Shown: positions 20,851 through 34,337, counted from the stretch's first letter. The stretch: 64,000 bases of DNA from Coptis chinensis (GCA_015680905.1 CM027377.1:62021501-62085500), one strand, 5' to 3'. A program made the numbers and translations. Notes: generated by a model not told the origin, from the letters alone.

Positions 20851-23371
20851 GTGGTTTTTGTCTTTAAGTCAAGAGTTTGCGATTCTACTACAGAATAGCA
20901 TAACAATATCAAAACAAAATAACTATTCACTAATAGAGGGGAATGAATATTCTAAGAGAGAAAAAGGATAGGATAAGCTAGAAAATAATTCAACTGACTG
21001 AAACACACAAACTTGCAAAGTATCAAGACATATTACAATTCAAAACAAAAAAAAGTGCCTCCAAAAACAAAAAAAACTAACACCAACTTTCTAAAACTAA
21101 CAAAACAGCAGTTGGTATTTCTTAACCTTGGACTTTGTTATCCATATCTGTGTTTGCAACAGCCACACATTTGTCTTCCCAATGCATACTCTGACATTAC
21201 TCCTGATGCAGGTTTACTACTAAACCTGTCAAATTAAACATAAAATATTCAATTCAACCAAAACAGAGATTAGGAGAAAGAGGAAGAAATGGCAACTAGG
21301 TGATATAAGGGGAATAACTTAAAAATGTGGTTTGGAGGGTTTATACAATAACACACACACGCACAGAGAAATTGCAAGGGGAAAGAAACCCCATCACTAA
21401 CCCAATCTGTAACACAAACATTTTAGGACTATATGGACCTAGATATGACCACCGGCGGGTGTGTATGGTACATGTGTATGCATCACTAAGAATATGAAGA
21501 GACTCCATACAGATCCTCACACACTACAAATAGGAAGGGCACAAAGAATAAATAAACAAAAGACATGTTAACTACTTATGTTCATTTGCCAAAACACTTA
21601 ACCAATTTCCCTGCTGGAAGTGGGAATGGATCAATTCAATAATCCCTTTCAACTGCCTAAAGCCATGTCATCGATATACAACGCCCTTCTCTAATGCATT
21701 TGTAAGCAAATCCAACTATCACACCTTCCCTAGGGCATGACAGCTCAGTTAAACAACAAACAAAAATAAATAACCTTCAGCTAATCAAGATCATGCACAA
21801 ATATCAGAACACCACCCAAGGATCACTTGAATAACTACTCTAACCATCTTTAAGAAGTTAATCAAAACAAGTATCTAAAATATAAAACAAAGGATATTAA
21901 TTATACTATAAACAAAGCAAAAAAATTATATGATAAACAACAATTATCTATCAACAACTTTGACTGCTAAATTCTTCTTTGTCTCTTTTTAGTATTCACA
22001 TTCCAACCACTTGAACTTCCTTCATCACAAAATTCTTGAATGCTCTTCGTTTCTTGAAAGCTGTTAAGGTTAAGAAAATTATAAACAAAAAAAAACAATA
22101 CATAGACATACTAAAACGGTTAATTACCTAGAAGAATATCTGATGTAATAATGGAATAATTGCCATGTATTTCATGTTATACATGGAAAAGCTTTGGTAG
22201 GGCCTTAGATATACATAAACTTATTGTAATACTAGTTTAAATGTAATTTCTTATCCCATTGTGGTTGCTGGGCGTCCTAAGGAAATCTCACATTCATCCT
22301 AGGACAGCAGGGAAAGCTTAGAAACTTATCCATAATTGTGCTGCAACTCTAGCAAGATCATCAAGAATGGGAATCAAGTTAATTAGCTAGCAGATTGCTA
22401 CCTATGTAGGAAAGTAATGGAAGACCTAAACCATTTACTTTAATTTGGTACTGCCCATATGCAAGATAATTGTGAGAGTGGACCTGCATCAAACTTCATA
22501 ACCAGAAACGAGTTCTAAAATATGCCGCAAGCATTGAGAAACTGCAAGAACAATTAACTAGAAATTGTATGCTAGCGACCTGTTGCAGTAGTGTCACTCA
22601 CGTGTGGGCTATTGTAGTGCTAGCTGGAATGGTGGTTATTTGCAGTGTTTGAGGAGTAAAGTATGGTTTCACTATTTCAGAATGAAGAATTCAGTCTCAT
22701 AGAATGCCAGAGGTATGTGAGAACTCAAGTAATTCACGTTCCACACCCTTTATTGCCACGGGCGTGGCTAAAAGTTTTTCCGCGACAAAACACATTTTGC
22801 CACAAATTTTGGACATTTAGTCACCCCAAATGGCCGAGGCAAAAAATCATATTTTTAATAGTGCATGTAGTCTAACCAACGACTATGAAGTCGTTTTGAG
22901 TGGATGAAAATGTAAATGGATTTTTTATCCTTCTAAACAATTGACCTTCAAAATCGTTCATAATGAATCTTTCATACTTATCGTAGCACTAAAATAATAT
23001 TTCAAATTCTACAATGGTTGTTCCAGATTTAATCGATATGTCTAAAACAGTAATGTTGTCAAACATCAGCATATGAGGGGTGTGACTATGGTTACACACA
23101 AGCTTAAAACTTGGGTTATGTTTCTTGAAATATTATAAATTATACCTAAATTAAACCAAAAGGGTATGAAGCAAGAACGTTGTCACATATTTCCTCGCTC
23201 CAAGTAAACACCACACCTGAAAGAATTATTACAAATAAAAACAATTATCACATATCTCAACCTATTATGCGTTTCATTACGAACTTTCCTTGTTACTTGA
23301 TAAACATAAAAACGTTAAGACTAAATATCAATGATAAATCACTAGAAATTGATGTATTTAAATCAATATTT
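20851..23371. other. Long noncoding stretch, nothing firm recognised
   Basis: About 2.5 kb of AT-rich sequence with only short spurious ORFs. Near 22670-22863 a possible mini CACTA-like unit begins CACTATTTC and ends TTAATAGTG, but no matching target duplication is seen. No gene is supported. Confidence 0.5.
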
Positions 23372-23535
<164 letters not shown>

Positions 23536-24758
23536 TATCAAGTAATATAGATCTAGTAAAGGTTCGAATCCACTCTTAAGCAATAAAACAATATAGAATT
23601 TAACTAGATTAAATCTAAAGAACAATGGTGAGAGTAATGTTTGTGATATGAGTTTTACTACTAAGATTATGCTATAAATTTAAACTAAATTAACTAAGCA
23701 ATAAAATAAGTGATTTAATGAATGATGATATAATAAAGAAAATAATAATCCACCTAAAGATTAGTTTCATGCAATAATCAAATTATTCATTGAAAATTGA
23801 TCTTCTTTAGGTTTACCCACAATTATCAAACCTAAAACCTCAAATTTTATCATCCCTAGTAACAACCTACATCTATATAGTCATTATTACTAGCATATAA
23901 GATAATTACAACTAAATCTCTTGATTTAATCATAACAATCCCTAGTTTAATTTATTATGTGTTTATTTTGTATTTCACACACAATAAATCAAACTCATTG
24001 GAACACGCACACAATGAAATAATTATACTAAAGCAATCTATTCTGATCTTCACTAGGCTTCATAATCACTCCCTCTAATAGGAGGATTAGCTTAACTTCA
24101 TTGGATTAATACAATAGTAATAATAAAATTAAAACACAGAACTAAAGGAAAAAGAAATGTAGGTTTTTTATTAATGGTGAAGGAAGAAGATGATAATGGT
24201 GGCTAACCCTAATTCTAGCATTAAAAACTAAACTAATGTTAGATAATACAATGAATGCTTATACTTAAAGTTAATAACCACTACTTTTATAGAAAATAAA
24301 TAGGATTTTACATGTTATGGTCAAAATTATATCCCTCTATAGGCTCATGGGCTTCAAAATCACACTAGGGTCCAATACATAGAATTTAACTAAAGCTAAA
24401 TCTATAGCATTTTACTATTTTGCCATTTTTATCAACTTATACTACTCCAAATGGGTTGAGGCCTAGACCATTAGAAATATATTTATGAACTGGTCATTTT
24501 GATATAAAAGGGCCTCAATCAGAGCTCTGAGTCCAAAGATATGTTCGTTTGAAGTTCTATTAACTTTTCTGTAGTTTTTCAACTAAGTTGATTTTCGCTT
24601 GACTTCTTTAAATTGGGCTTTTTTAGGGTTTTTTCTTCATAAATGTTTCCCTTTCTCCATGATTTTCACCTGGCAATCAATTTAGCTTCTTTTCATGCAC
24701 AATTGACATCATTTCAACATTTATTCAACTCTAAAACCTAAAATAAACAAAAGCAAGT
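23536..24758 (-). repeat. Athila-type LTR, inverted left arm of the second palindrome (start truncated)
   Basis: It is the reverse complement of 24843-25982 with modest divergence over about 1.2 kb. On the minus strand it lacks the first 84 bases of the LTR and ends TGATAGTA-like at the microsatellite. It shares LTR landmarks with the other Athila-type LTRs: segments around 'agacct...ttgatcttcac' and a TCCACCTTAA-like tail region. Confidence 0.75.
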
Positions 24759-25982
24759 TGATGAGCACCCAAAATTGTACTTTAAACCCCGTGTTCTACT
24801 TAAGGCAATTATGTTATTAATAATGTGAGTTTATCACTATTTACTTGTTTTTGTGTATTTCAGGTTTTAGAGTTTAATAAGTATTGAAATGATGTCAATT
24901 GTGCGTGAAAAGAAGTTAAATTGATTGCTAGGTGAAAAACATGGAGAAAGACCAAGATTTATGAAGAAAAAACCCAAGTCAAAAGAAGTCAAACGAAAGT
25001 CAACCCGGATAAAAAATTGCAAAAACGTCAACAAAACTTCAAACGTACATATCTTTGGACTTAGAGCTCTGATTGAGGCCTATTTTATATCAAAATCACC
25101 GGATCAAAAATATCTTTCTAATGGTTTAGGATACGACCCATTTGGAGTCATAAAAGTCGATGAAAAGGGACCAACAATAAAATATTGTAGATTTAACTTA
25201 AGTTAAATTCTATGTATTGGACCCTAGTGTGATTTTGAAGCCCATGAGTCTATGGAGAGATATAATTTCAACCACAACATGTAAAACCTTATTTGTTCTC
25301 TATAAAAGTAGTGGTTAACTTCAAGTCTAGGTATCCATAGTATTATCCAACATTAGTTTAGTTTTTAGGGTTAGAATTAGGGTTTGTGTCTCCCTTTTCT
25401 TCCACCATCAATAAAATTCCCATCTTTCATCTTCTTTATGTCTATGCTTCATTATTTTTATCATTATTAATTATTGTGTTATTCCAATGAAACTAGACTA
25501 AATTCCCCATTATGGAGAGTTTATATGAAGCCTAAGTAAGGATTTTGTATGTTTAGTATTTTCATTACTCTAAAGATAGGAGATGTTAGTACTAGACTTG
25601 GAGTTAATTAATCCTCACAAGAGATTGGTGGATTGATTATCTTCTCACACTAATCAACTTTTGGCTTAAAGATAGAGATTGATTGGTTGGGGATTTAACA
25701 AAGTTTGAATATTTGTGTTGGAACATTGTGGGAAAACATAAAATATTATAGTTTTACAATAAAACTAATTAGACATATCAATGATTCCCTAACTTCCCTT
25801 TCATCAAAACCCTAGTTTCAATTGTTTAGTATAATTAGTTTATTTATATTTATAGTTTAATATTAGTAAAATTCACTTCACCAATTATTACTTTCACCTT
25901 TCTTCTAAATTAGTTGAATTCTATTTAGTCTTGGTAGTATAAGAGTAGATTTAAATTTTTACTATATCTATATTACTTGACA
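24759..25982 (+). repeat. Athila-type LTR, right arm of the second palindrome
   Basis: It starts TGATGAGCACCCAAAATTG, comparable with the TGATAAGAGCCCAAAACTG start of the LTRs at 6668, 29978 and 40538, and ends TTACTTGACA at 25982. It runs 1.22 kb. The first 84 bases (24759-24842) form the spacer between the palindrome arms. No internal retroelement genes accompany it. Confidence 0.75.
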
Positions 25983-26125
25983 GTATAGAGAGAGAGAGAG
26001 AATAAAGTATTGATCTAAACACATGTTTGTTAGATTAGGTATTAGTGTTTATATATGCATTAATATTGTGTTTAAAGGGGTAGAGGACCTCTATAACAAT
26101 TCAACCTCGCTTATATATATATACG

Positions 26126-28252
26126 GGCCGGCTACGTCGACATACTATTCTAACATATCATCTTGACATACCCAACCAACCGTCAAATCTTGCATAATTT
26201 ACAAATAAAAAAGATGGACAAAACTGAAATTTCATTTTTTCCACGAAAAAAAAACCATTTTCTTCTTGGTTTTTCCAAGTTGCTTTTTCATCAAAAAGCT
26301 CTTTTTCTTCCTTCACGTTTGTTTTTTTTTCTTCACAATTAATATCTCCACGGTAGTAATCATTACAATAGCGGTTTTGCCTCCACTGGAGAAAAGAAAA
26401 CATATCTATTGACCTTGAGTGAAAAATCCTTACATCAACATAAAGAAGCGGATACTTTTTTGTGTTTCGGGCTTTCGGCAACCCGAAACACAGTAAAACC
26501 GAACAATCAGACAAAGAAAACCAATAACTTGAGTCTTAAAAAAAGACTATAGTGAACGCTATGTCTCTATCTACTCTCATATTATCCCGAATTGTGGAAT
26601 CAAAGGGGGGTGGGAATCCAATATGGAGGACTTGAAGCAACAATAAAGAATCAGCTTGAACAAAGTTATGTTCGTATAAGTGATTGAAGGAAGTGGATAT
26701 GACCACCTAGTGTGATGTAGCACATGATATATATACATGTATCTAACGTTCAAATCATTACATTTGAAATCTATCTAAAAAAAAATCATTACATTTAAAA
26801 CAACAGCATGCAAATAACTTAAAACATGGAATGTAAAGCAAAAGTATGTATTTACAAAGATATTTGAAGATGAATAGAGTCTAAACTTTAAAATATCTGT
26901 TTATAAAGTCTAAACGTTTGTTCCATTACTATATTGTTATAGTAAAATGAATAGATGGCTCATGGCATTACTTCTCAACTTCTATGAACTAACTCAGTAG
27001 AATCAACTTTCTAATTAATTTGACATGCAATTAACTTCTAAATTAGCTTAGTAAATATGAATTAGCTTGTTTCATCCATGAGATGATGGAATTTAAGCCC
27101 CAAGGGAGGCTAAAAATAATCTCTGTCCTTCTGTCTTCCTTCCCTTCTCTTCTTCTTTCTTCCAAAAACACCTTACACCTCAAAGCATATTTTGAAAAGG
27201 AACAAAACAGGTTTAGGACTTCCACCACTACTGAAAATTTGAAGATCTTATTTGTCTGAAATAGTACAGAATCTATGAAAAAAAAAACAATAAACATTAC
27301 AGAGACAAACACAAAGTAACAGGAACTGAATAGCGGATGGCCTATAGGTATCAAACTTTTATCCTCTCCAATTCTAGCCAACATGTGGTATGTTCTCTCA
27401 TTGTTTTTAATGGGGAACTAGTTCTATCATAATCGAAAGGATGAGTCCCCAAATGCATCAAGAAAATAAGAGCCTCAAGAAAAATCGGCATCATTCAACA
27501 ATCCTTGATTTCATTCTTTTGTCTTCGAAAATGAGAGCCTCAAATCTGATCTTCACCTCCATGCAAAACTTTTGAGAGAGGAGCAAAATCATCTTCAACA
27601 ACGATTGCTTGAAACAAAAATGGGAAAAATCAAAATGTGTTTTTCTCATTACTTTTAGTATAGTGACGACAAGAGAATTTTTAGGACAATGAAATGAAAT
27701 AAACGTAAATGGAGAAGAAGAAAAGAGTCTTCTTTTGTGGAAAAAATGAAATGTCCGTTTTGTCCCTCTTTTTATTTGTTTGGTTTGTTAATCCGTGAGT
27801 GTGAGCGAACTCTTGAGGTCACTATTCAACACTCTCACAAAAAACCACTTCATACGTGTCACTCTCCCATGTGTCTGTCCGTACCCCTAAATAACGCTTA
27901 CTTTGTGTCTGATCGTACCCCCTCTTCTCTCATTTTCCCGTCTTCACCTCCAACCTCTCCCAATCTCTTCTCCAAACTGTTCTCACAATCTAAGAGTGAT
28001 TTACACAGCCTCAATCTCCCTCCTTCACTCTTCCTCTCCCTCTCCCTCTCCCTCCTTCTTTCTCAACCAAATCCAACTCTCTCTCTCCCCACCACAAACT
28101 CATCTCTCCCTCTCTCTTCTCCACCTCTGCTCATGCCCCCACTGCCTTACAGTTATCTATATAGATTTGGACGTTAAATTATGCAAGATCTGACGGTTGG
28201 CTGGGTATGTCAAGATAGTATGTTAGAATAGTATGTCGACGTAGCCAGCTTT
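26126..28252. mobile_element. Terminal-inverted-repeat DNA transposon, non-autonomous
   Basis: The left end (26126-26204) reads GGCTACGTCGACATACTATT and on through CGTCAAATCTTGCATAATTT; the right end (28174-28252) is its inverted copy with few changes. The inverted similarity continues inward, left 26205-26260 against right about 27725-27785, with extra sequence of about 385 bases inserted on the right side (27790-28173). Both outer ends lie in TA runs, which hides any target duplication. No transposase is visible. Long inverted termini suggest a Mutator-like element, but the family is uncertain. Confidence 0.65.
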
Positions 28253-28262
28253 ATATATATAT

Positions 28263-28430
28263 ATATATATATCCCTTAAACGTAGTTACTTAAGATAATA
28301 ACTAACGGAGTAAACCTCACAAGATATCCCACGAGATTTAGTCAACTCTAAAACTAAAAAACCCCACCGTATCTCTCTTTTATTTTCTCTCTCCAAATTT
28401 CTCTCCCACTTTTTTGTCTCCCGTAACTCT
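28263..28430 (+). repeat. Dispersed repeat, copy 1 (inverted copy at 50985-51150)
   Basis: Sequence from the (TA)n edge through ACTTAAGATAATAACTAACG, ATATCCCACGAGATTTAGTC and CCCCACCGTATCTCTCT recurs almost unchanged, in opposite orientation, near 51000-51150. Both copies are next to a (TA)n tract and a CT-rich (or AG-rich) stretch. It is a short unclassified repeat. Confidence 0.7.
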
Positions 28431-28504
28431 CTCTCTCTCTCAACCAAAGGAACCAGAAAAAAAAAATGAAAAAGAAAAAGAAAAACTCTTATTGCTCTCT
28501 CCCA

Positions 28505-29215
28505 CTTGAGTAGTTTGATTCTCAGTGGTAATAAATTTTATGGTGTAGTGCCTTCAAATATTGGGGATTTGAGGACTTTGAAATTTCTTAATATGAGTAA
28601 TTGTGGGTTTTCAGGAAGAATTCCAGCCAGCATTGGGAATTTATTGAGTCTCACAACGTTGGATTTGAGCGATCAAAAATTTTACGGTGAGGTTCAATTG
28701 AACTTTCCGGTTTTGCGTAATTTGCGGTTTATTTCATTAGAACAGAATATGTTATCGGTGATGTACCGAAGGGTTTAGTAGTTTATCGAGTTTATGGTAT
28801 CCGAACTTAACGCCCAATGCTCTCTTCCGGTGAGATTCCAAAGAACTTACGACTTTTCGCGGGGATTATTGGTACTTGTCTTTATCTGATAATCGTGTTT
28901 CTGGCATGATTCCAACTGATCTTGGTAACTGTTCTAATCTTGAAATACTTGTGCTTAGATCGAATCGGTTAACTGGTGGGCTACCAGTTGATCTTTCACG
29001 GCTTTCCCATTTGAAAGAGCTTGATCTTGGGAACAATAATTTTTCAGGTCAAATCCCAGGAGAAATCTCGCAATGTACAATGCTAACGTCTCTGTTATTG
29101 AATGAGAATCGCCTTTCAGGTAGCATACCAAACTCGATATCTAAGCTATCTAACCTAACTAGGTTGGATTTATCTGCAAAAAACTTGACTGGTGTAATTC
29201 CTGAGTCATACTTAT
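28505..29215 (+). pseudogene. LRR receptor-like kinase fragment (At4g36180/At1g75640-like), broken
   Basis: Successive leucine-rich repeats of the LxxLxLSxNxxSGxIP type are readable: LKFLNMSNCGFSGRIPASIG, LLSLTTLDLSDQKFYGEV, LEILVLRSNRLTGGLP, LKELDLGNNNFSGQIPGEIS and LTRLDLSAKNLTGVIP. The arrangement is that of the extracellular domain of plant LRR receptor kinases; DLSRLSHLKELDLG and GEISQ resemble the At4g36180 group. At least one frame change occurs near 28780-28870, and the piece ends without the transmembrane and kinase parts. It is a host-gene fragment, perhaps moved next to the repeat at 28263. Confidence 0.8.
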
Positions 29216-29462
29216 ATTGTTGGATTTCGTATTTTTGAAACTTATTTCTCATAGCAAATTTTGTTGTTAGTAATTTTTTTTTGTAGTTAAAATTTTTTTT
29301 TTGCGGCGTCTTGAATTTCAATATCAGGAGTGATGGGTATGTCAATGGGCATGATGTAGTGAAGCTGAAGTTGAATTTGGTTTTTCATTTTTTTGTTGTG
29401 TTTCTAATGGTAATTAGTAAACTAGTTTTTATAAAGCACCGATAAACACATTCACAAGGATT

Positions 29463-29534
29463 GGATCTTTAGCTCAAATGGTAGAGCACTTTGGGGTTAT
29501 CCAAAGATATGGTGGTTCGAATCCACCAAGATCC
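29463..29534 (+). tRNA. tRNA-like gene or tRNA pseudogene, anticodon uncertain
   Basis: The 72-base segment folds as a full cloverleaf. The acceptor stem GGATCTT/AAGATCC pairs 7 of 7, the D stem GCTC/GAGC pairs 4 of 4, the anticodon stem CTTTG/CAAAG pairs 5 of 5 and the T stem GGTGG/CCACC pairs 5 of 5 around TTCGAAT. Pol III control boxes are present: TAGCTCAAATGG (A box) and GGTTCGAATCC (B box). The anticodon loop GGGTTATC has eight bases instead of seven, so no amino acid can be assigned with confidence. No CCA is encoded, as normal for nuclear tRNA genes. There is no T run of four or more directly after it. It is possibly decayed or organelle-derived. Confidence 0.65.
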
Positions 29535-29972
29535 TATATTGTTCATCTGCATAAATTTTATAGATGTTTAGAAAGTATTCCTTGTGTTGAAATGAACTGG
29601 ATCGCGAAGCTAGACACCGCCAACTCCGGTTTAACGGATACTAAAATGAGAAAAAACCGCTAATACCAAGTCTTGGGGATGAGAATAAGGATTTTGCACT
29701 TCCTGAGAGATGCTTAAGCTTGGCTAATGAGTTTGAAGGATCAAGATCAAATGTTTGTTTGTCTGGAATTGTTGGGATTGCAGTTTTTTATCAATGATAA
29801 GGACTTTTAATATGAGCTTTGTTAGTGAGTTCTGAATTTTCTATTCGAATTTTGATGTTTATAGACTAATTGGAACTTCTGTTCTGGTTGACGTTATTTT
29901 TTTGTTTCTTCTTTTCATTGTGCAATGAAATATCTAAGGTTCTTACTGCCTCAAGCTTTAGCTAGATTGTTC
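29535..29972. other. Noncoding flank left of the Athila element
   Basis: AT-rich sequence without a supported gene. Likewise 29216-29462, between the LRR fragment and the tRNA-like gene, holds only T-rich sequence. Confidence 0.5.
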
Positions 29973-29977
29973 GCTGC

Positions 29978-31371
29978 TGATAAGAGCCCAAAACTGTAGT
30001 TTTAACCCCTTAATAATCATACTGTTAGACCAATTATGTGAATAATAAGTAAGAGTTAACACTGATTACGCGTTTTTATGCATTTCAGGTTTCAAAGTCC
30101 ATTATGTGCAGAAATGTACCACTTTAGCGAGATAAAGGAGCAAAAGTCAGCAGAACTTCCAAAGCCGTATCTTTGGACTCGGACCACCGAATTGGGCATA
30201 CCTTATGTCAAAAACGACTGGCTCGGGAAAGAGCTTTGCAATGGTCCAAGCCTTGACCCAATCAGAGGAGCAGAAGTGGACGAAAAGTCTGTGGAAGTCA
30301 ACTGCAGCTGAAGAGGCCTTTTGGACCGAAAGAATTGGGTTTTGGGCCCGATTCTCCGCCCAACCCCGGCTCCAAGCCCATGCACGAATTTTGGATCCGG
30401 ATGTATAAAAACAAAAGCTTAGCTCTTCATTAATGGTAGATTAATTAGTAGAGAATTAGGGTTCATAGCTTAGAATAGAAAGTAGCCATTAAAATAGCTT
30501 CTAGATCTAGATTTAATTGTTTATCTTTAATTAGTTTCAAATCCCTTATTAGATTAAACCTTTGAATCTTGTTCTTCATTTGATTAGATCAATAAAGTAG
30601 TATTCTTTATCCATTTCGATTTTTGTCAATTCCAATTCTAGATCTAATTTCAATTCATGTCCTTAGTTCAATTTAGTCATTAAATTAGATTTCATTATTG
30701 TTTAATTAAATAAATTTCAATGCTTTATATTATGTTTAGTTTTAATATAAATGGAAATGATTTATGGAATGATTCAAGGCTAAACCTCCATTAGAGGGGG
30801 TTGTGAAGCCTTGATGAAAGCTTGATTCGATTATCGTAAGAGTAGAAGTTTCGATTTTCTATTCCACTCTAGAAATGATTAGTTCACCATGAGAATGGGT
30901 TTAATTGTTCACATGCTAGTTATGAATTGGTAGAAATGCCATGTATGATTAGGGATTAGGAATAACCAATTGTTTCAAAAGCAGTTCAATTCGGATTACT
31001 GACGATTCGTCGTTAGTGGATTAAGTTGAGTTAAGGTGGAATCAATCCCCTCTAACTCCTTATCATAGAATCAACGTAGCATTCCCTTTAGTTGATCGAT
31101 AAGCGACTAGTTGCATCTTGTGGGTAGTTGCATCGTAGTCTAATTTCCTTCGTAAAACTCTCATAGACTTAAAAGCGACTAGTTAGATTAGAAAACATCC
31201 ATGCTAGAGCACTAGGAGTGGAGCTAACTCTATCTACTCCACTATATCTCAATTGGTTGAGAGTAGAAATAATTCTTTGATAAACTTATAGCATCATAAA
31301 GTTTAGTTTACTTACGTTAGTGGATTAAGTAGTTCATTTCAGTAGGTAGACTACACATTTTACGCTTATCA
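29978..31371 (+). repeat. 5' LTR of the Athila-type element
   Basis: It starts TGATAAGAGCCC and ends TACGCTTATCA, 1,394 bases. It matches 40538-41925 along its whole length with only scattered small differences. Confidence 0.95.
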
Positions 31372-31979
31372 AATGCTGCCATCTTAGTTGCACTTTATCA
31401 TTGTTTTCATAATAGAATTAGTAATTTTTAAGTCCCATTTCACCCACCCACCCCTTGTTTGATTCATACCGTGGTTGCCGCTTTCAGTTTTGGAAAAATT
31501 CCGCGAAAACGCGACTTTTCAAAGAGAGCGCGACCCGCTATCTTCTTCTGGACTTCGGACTACGCTACAACAAGAGCGACCAGCTATCTTTCTGGACCTC
31601 GACTTTGCCTTTGAAGATAAGAGCGCCCTTCCCTGAAAAATTTCGATTTTTTCCAGGGGTGATTCAAATTTCGAGTTGTCAAGTTTTCGGTGTTCTATTC
31701 TCTTATAAACACCGAACACGCTGCGTACCCAAGACGCTATTCATTAAGCAAGGACGAATCGTATTCCTTTCTTCCACACCTCGATCTCGTTAGAGGTTTA
31801 TACTAGTATATCGAGAATTGTTTGGAGTGTTGCATGTGTAGTTAAGCTCGACTTAGTCTTGCATGAGATTAAGGTCCGGGTCGTACAAAAACACCAACGT
31901 AAATACACAACAACATCAACAATCAAGTCTATCTAGTATACCACACACTACACCTCTAACTACTATCACACACACCATA

Positions 31980-33535
31980 CCGATATAATGGGGAAGAAAG
32001 AGACTCCTCTCGGACTTCTACAAAGCCTTGGCGATAGCCCCAAATCTTGCATCGTTCTAGCAAACCCAAATGGGATTTGAGAATCCCTCCAAATATTTTT
32101 AATTTGTTACCCGCTTTTCATGGTTTAGACCATGAAAACCTTACCAAAGACACGCGTAGGATTGAACAAGTCCTAACAACATTCCACCATCCTACGGTTG
32201 GTTCGAACAAATTAAATTAAGTGGTATTCCCTTCACCTTAGCCGATAAAGGCGTCTTGGTTAACGCCCAAGCGCCTAATTCTCGTGGACTCGTGGGCTAA
32301 ACTTGTTCAAATTTGTTTATGGAACATTTTACCCACCCCTAAAAGACGGATGAGATGCTTTCTAAGATTCATTTCTTTTCGACAAAATCCTCATGAAACA
32401 TTTTCAGAGGCTTGGAATCGTTTCACCGACCGCTTATAGAGTGTCCACATCATAACTTAATTAAAGACACGTTAGTTCGCGGCCTTTTCAAAGGACTTCA
32501 ACATCACCATAAAGAAGTCCTTGACATAATGAATGGGGGTAGTTTCTTAAACAAAGGAGCCTCCGGAGGCTTATAAATTTTAGAGGACCAAACTAAAGCG
32601 TAATAATAATTGGGGGTAGTGACGATTACTCCCGCTCCGCTTAGTTCTTCTTCCACGCTTAAGGCTACCAAGATGTTTGAGGTTAAATCAGATCCCGAGC
32701 TTAAAACTCTAATTGAATCCCTCACTAAAAAGGTAGATGCCATTTAAGTACAACAAAAGCCAATCCCCGTTATGAATGTAAATTCAAATCCATGTAGTTT
32801 CATTGGAGCCCCGAGCATCCCGAATCCCATCGTCTCCTATAGCCTATGAACGGGCTTGTTCCATTAATAGTGAACCTAACGCCTTTGGAGACAAAATCCC
32901 AACTTCGGTTGGAGAAATAACCAAAACGCCACACCTCAAGGGTACAATCATCAATATGTTAGGCTAACGCAGAGCTTTAACCAAGCCCCACTACGACAAG
33001 GACAGGGTCAGGGTAATTTTAATAATTATAACAACCAAGTGCAACCTCGACAAGGTCAAGCACAAGGTCAAGGTAATTATAATAATTATAATGCTAATAG
33101 AGGTATCGTTAGGTAAATAATAACTATCAAAATCCACCAATAAATAATTCACGGGAAATAGTTCCAGTAACACCACCCGTGAACACTACACCCACCCAAC
33201 CGGATCGTCTTGACACCTTTATACAAGTGAGCCAAAACTTTTCCAAACCATGGCTCAATCCAACCAACGGCTTTCTACAATCCAGAACTAATTTAACCCA
33301 ACGGTTGGCTCAAGATAAAGCCCAAACCAAAGGTGTGTTTTCGTGTAACGCAATACCTAATCCTAAAACAACAAACACAGCCTTTGAGGTAACGGATAAT
33401 ACTAGTAATGAATATGAAAATGTAGGTGAGATAAATGCCATCACCACTCCGCTCGGCAGAGTGGTTGATAACAAAGTAACTATGCCTATAGTTACCCCAC
33501 CAAGAGCCCTACACCGCTATATTACTAGATCTTGA
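31980..33535 (+). pseudogene. Athila-type gag-like region (fossil)
   Basis: Several frames give gag-like stretches, with a Gln/Gly/Asn-rich repeat (about 32990-33110) of the sort seen near the C-terminus of Athila Gag, and then a region ending at a Pro/Thr-rich tail (33179-33535). A 5' leader of about 600 bases with GC-rich AGAGCGCGACCCGC-type segments precedes it (31372-31980). The region is broken in several places. Confidence 0.55.
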
Positions 33536-33879
33536 AATAGAAACTGAAGAGCCTACCATCGTAGAGGTCCCAGTTATAAACACAACTTAAGAAACAAAAA
33601 GCCACGGTTAAACATCCGGGTGATACCATTGCTAAATATACGTAAACCACCGTTTCCACAAAAATTAGCCATGTTAACTAGAGATACAAATTACGAGGAG
33701 ATTAGGGATGTTTTAAGAATCTAACTATAAACCTTCCCTTCCTCGAAGCTATTAAAAAGCTACCACATCATGCTAAGTTTCTTAAGGAATTGTGTACTAC
33801 TAGGCGTAAGACAAATATACCAAAAGACGCTTTTAATGTAACAATTCCCAACCTTATCTCGAACATAATGGGATTGTTA

Positions 33880-34270
33880 AGTACAAGGACCCCGGTCGAT
33901 CCCATCGCATAATGCACCTTAGGAGATTCCTATACGACGACCGCTTTATTAGACACGGGGCTAGTGTTAACTTACTCCCATTTTATTTGTATAGACAAAT
34001 AGGTCTAGACAAAATGCAACCCACTAAAATGACGTTGCAATTAGTCGATCGGTCTATTAAGTACCCTAAGGGTGTAGTCGAAAAATGTGCTTGTAAAAGT
34101 GCAGGATTTCTACTATCCGGTTGATTTTGTAGTCCTCGATACGTAAGTAAGCTAACGACTGGGTCCCGAATCATTTTAGGGCGCCCTTTCTTGGCAACCG
34201 CCAATGCGCTCATTAATTGCCGTGATGGTTCAATGTCCATGTCTTTTGGCCATCTTGTTGTTGAGGTCAA
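33880..34270 (+). pseudogene. Athila-type aspartic protease region (fossil)
   Basis: The reading GASVNLLPFYLYRQIGLDKM followed by TLQLVDRSIKYPKGVVE is characteristic of Athila retropepsins, where the active-site segment is followed by the LADRSxKxPxG block. It is broken. Immediately downstream, where reverse transcriptase would be expected, only a short acidic ORF (34338-34970) is seen. Confidence 0.8.
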
Positions 34271-34337
34271 TGTTTTTAAAACAAGGACACAGATTACCCG
34301 ATTCGCCTATGGATGGAGAGGTTAGCATGATCGAGCT

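Noticed and set aside
22670-22863. Mini CACTA element
   Set aside because: The ends CACTATTTC and TTAATAGTG are only short matches and the flanking three bases (TTT and CAT) do not form a target duplication.
31372-31400. Primer-binding site after the Athila 5' LTR
   Set aside because: The bases after the LTR only loosely resemble the tRNA-Asp type site of Athila elements, so I did not list it.
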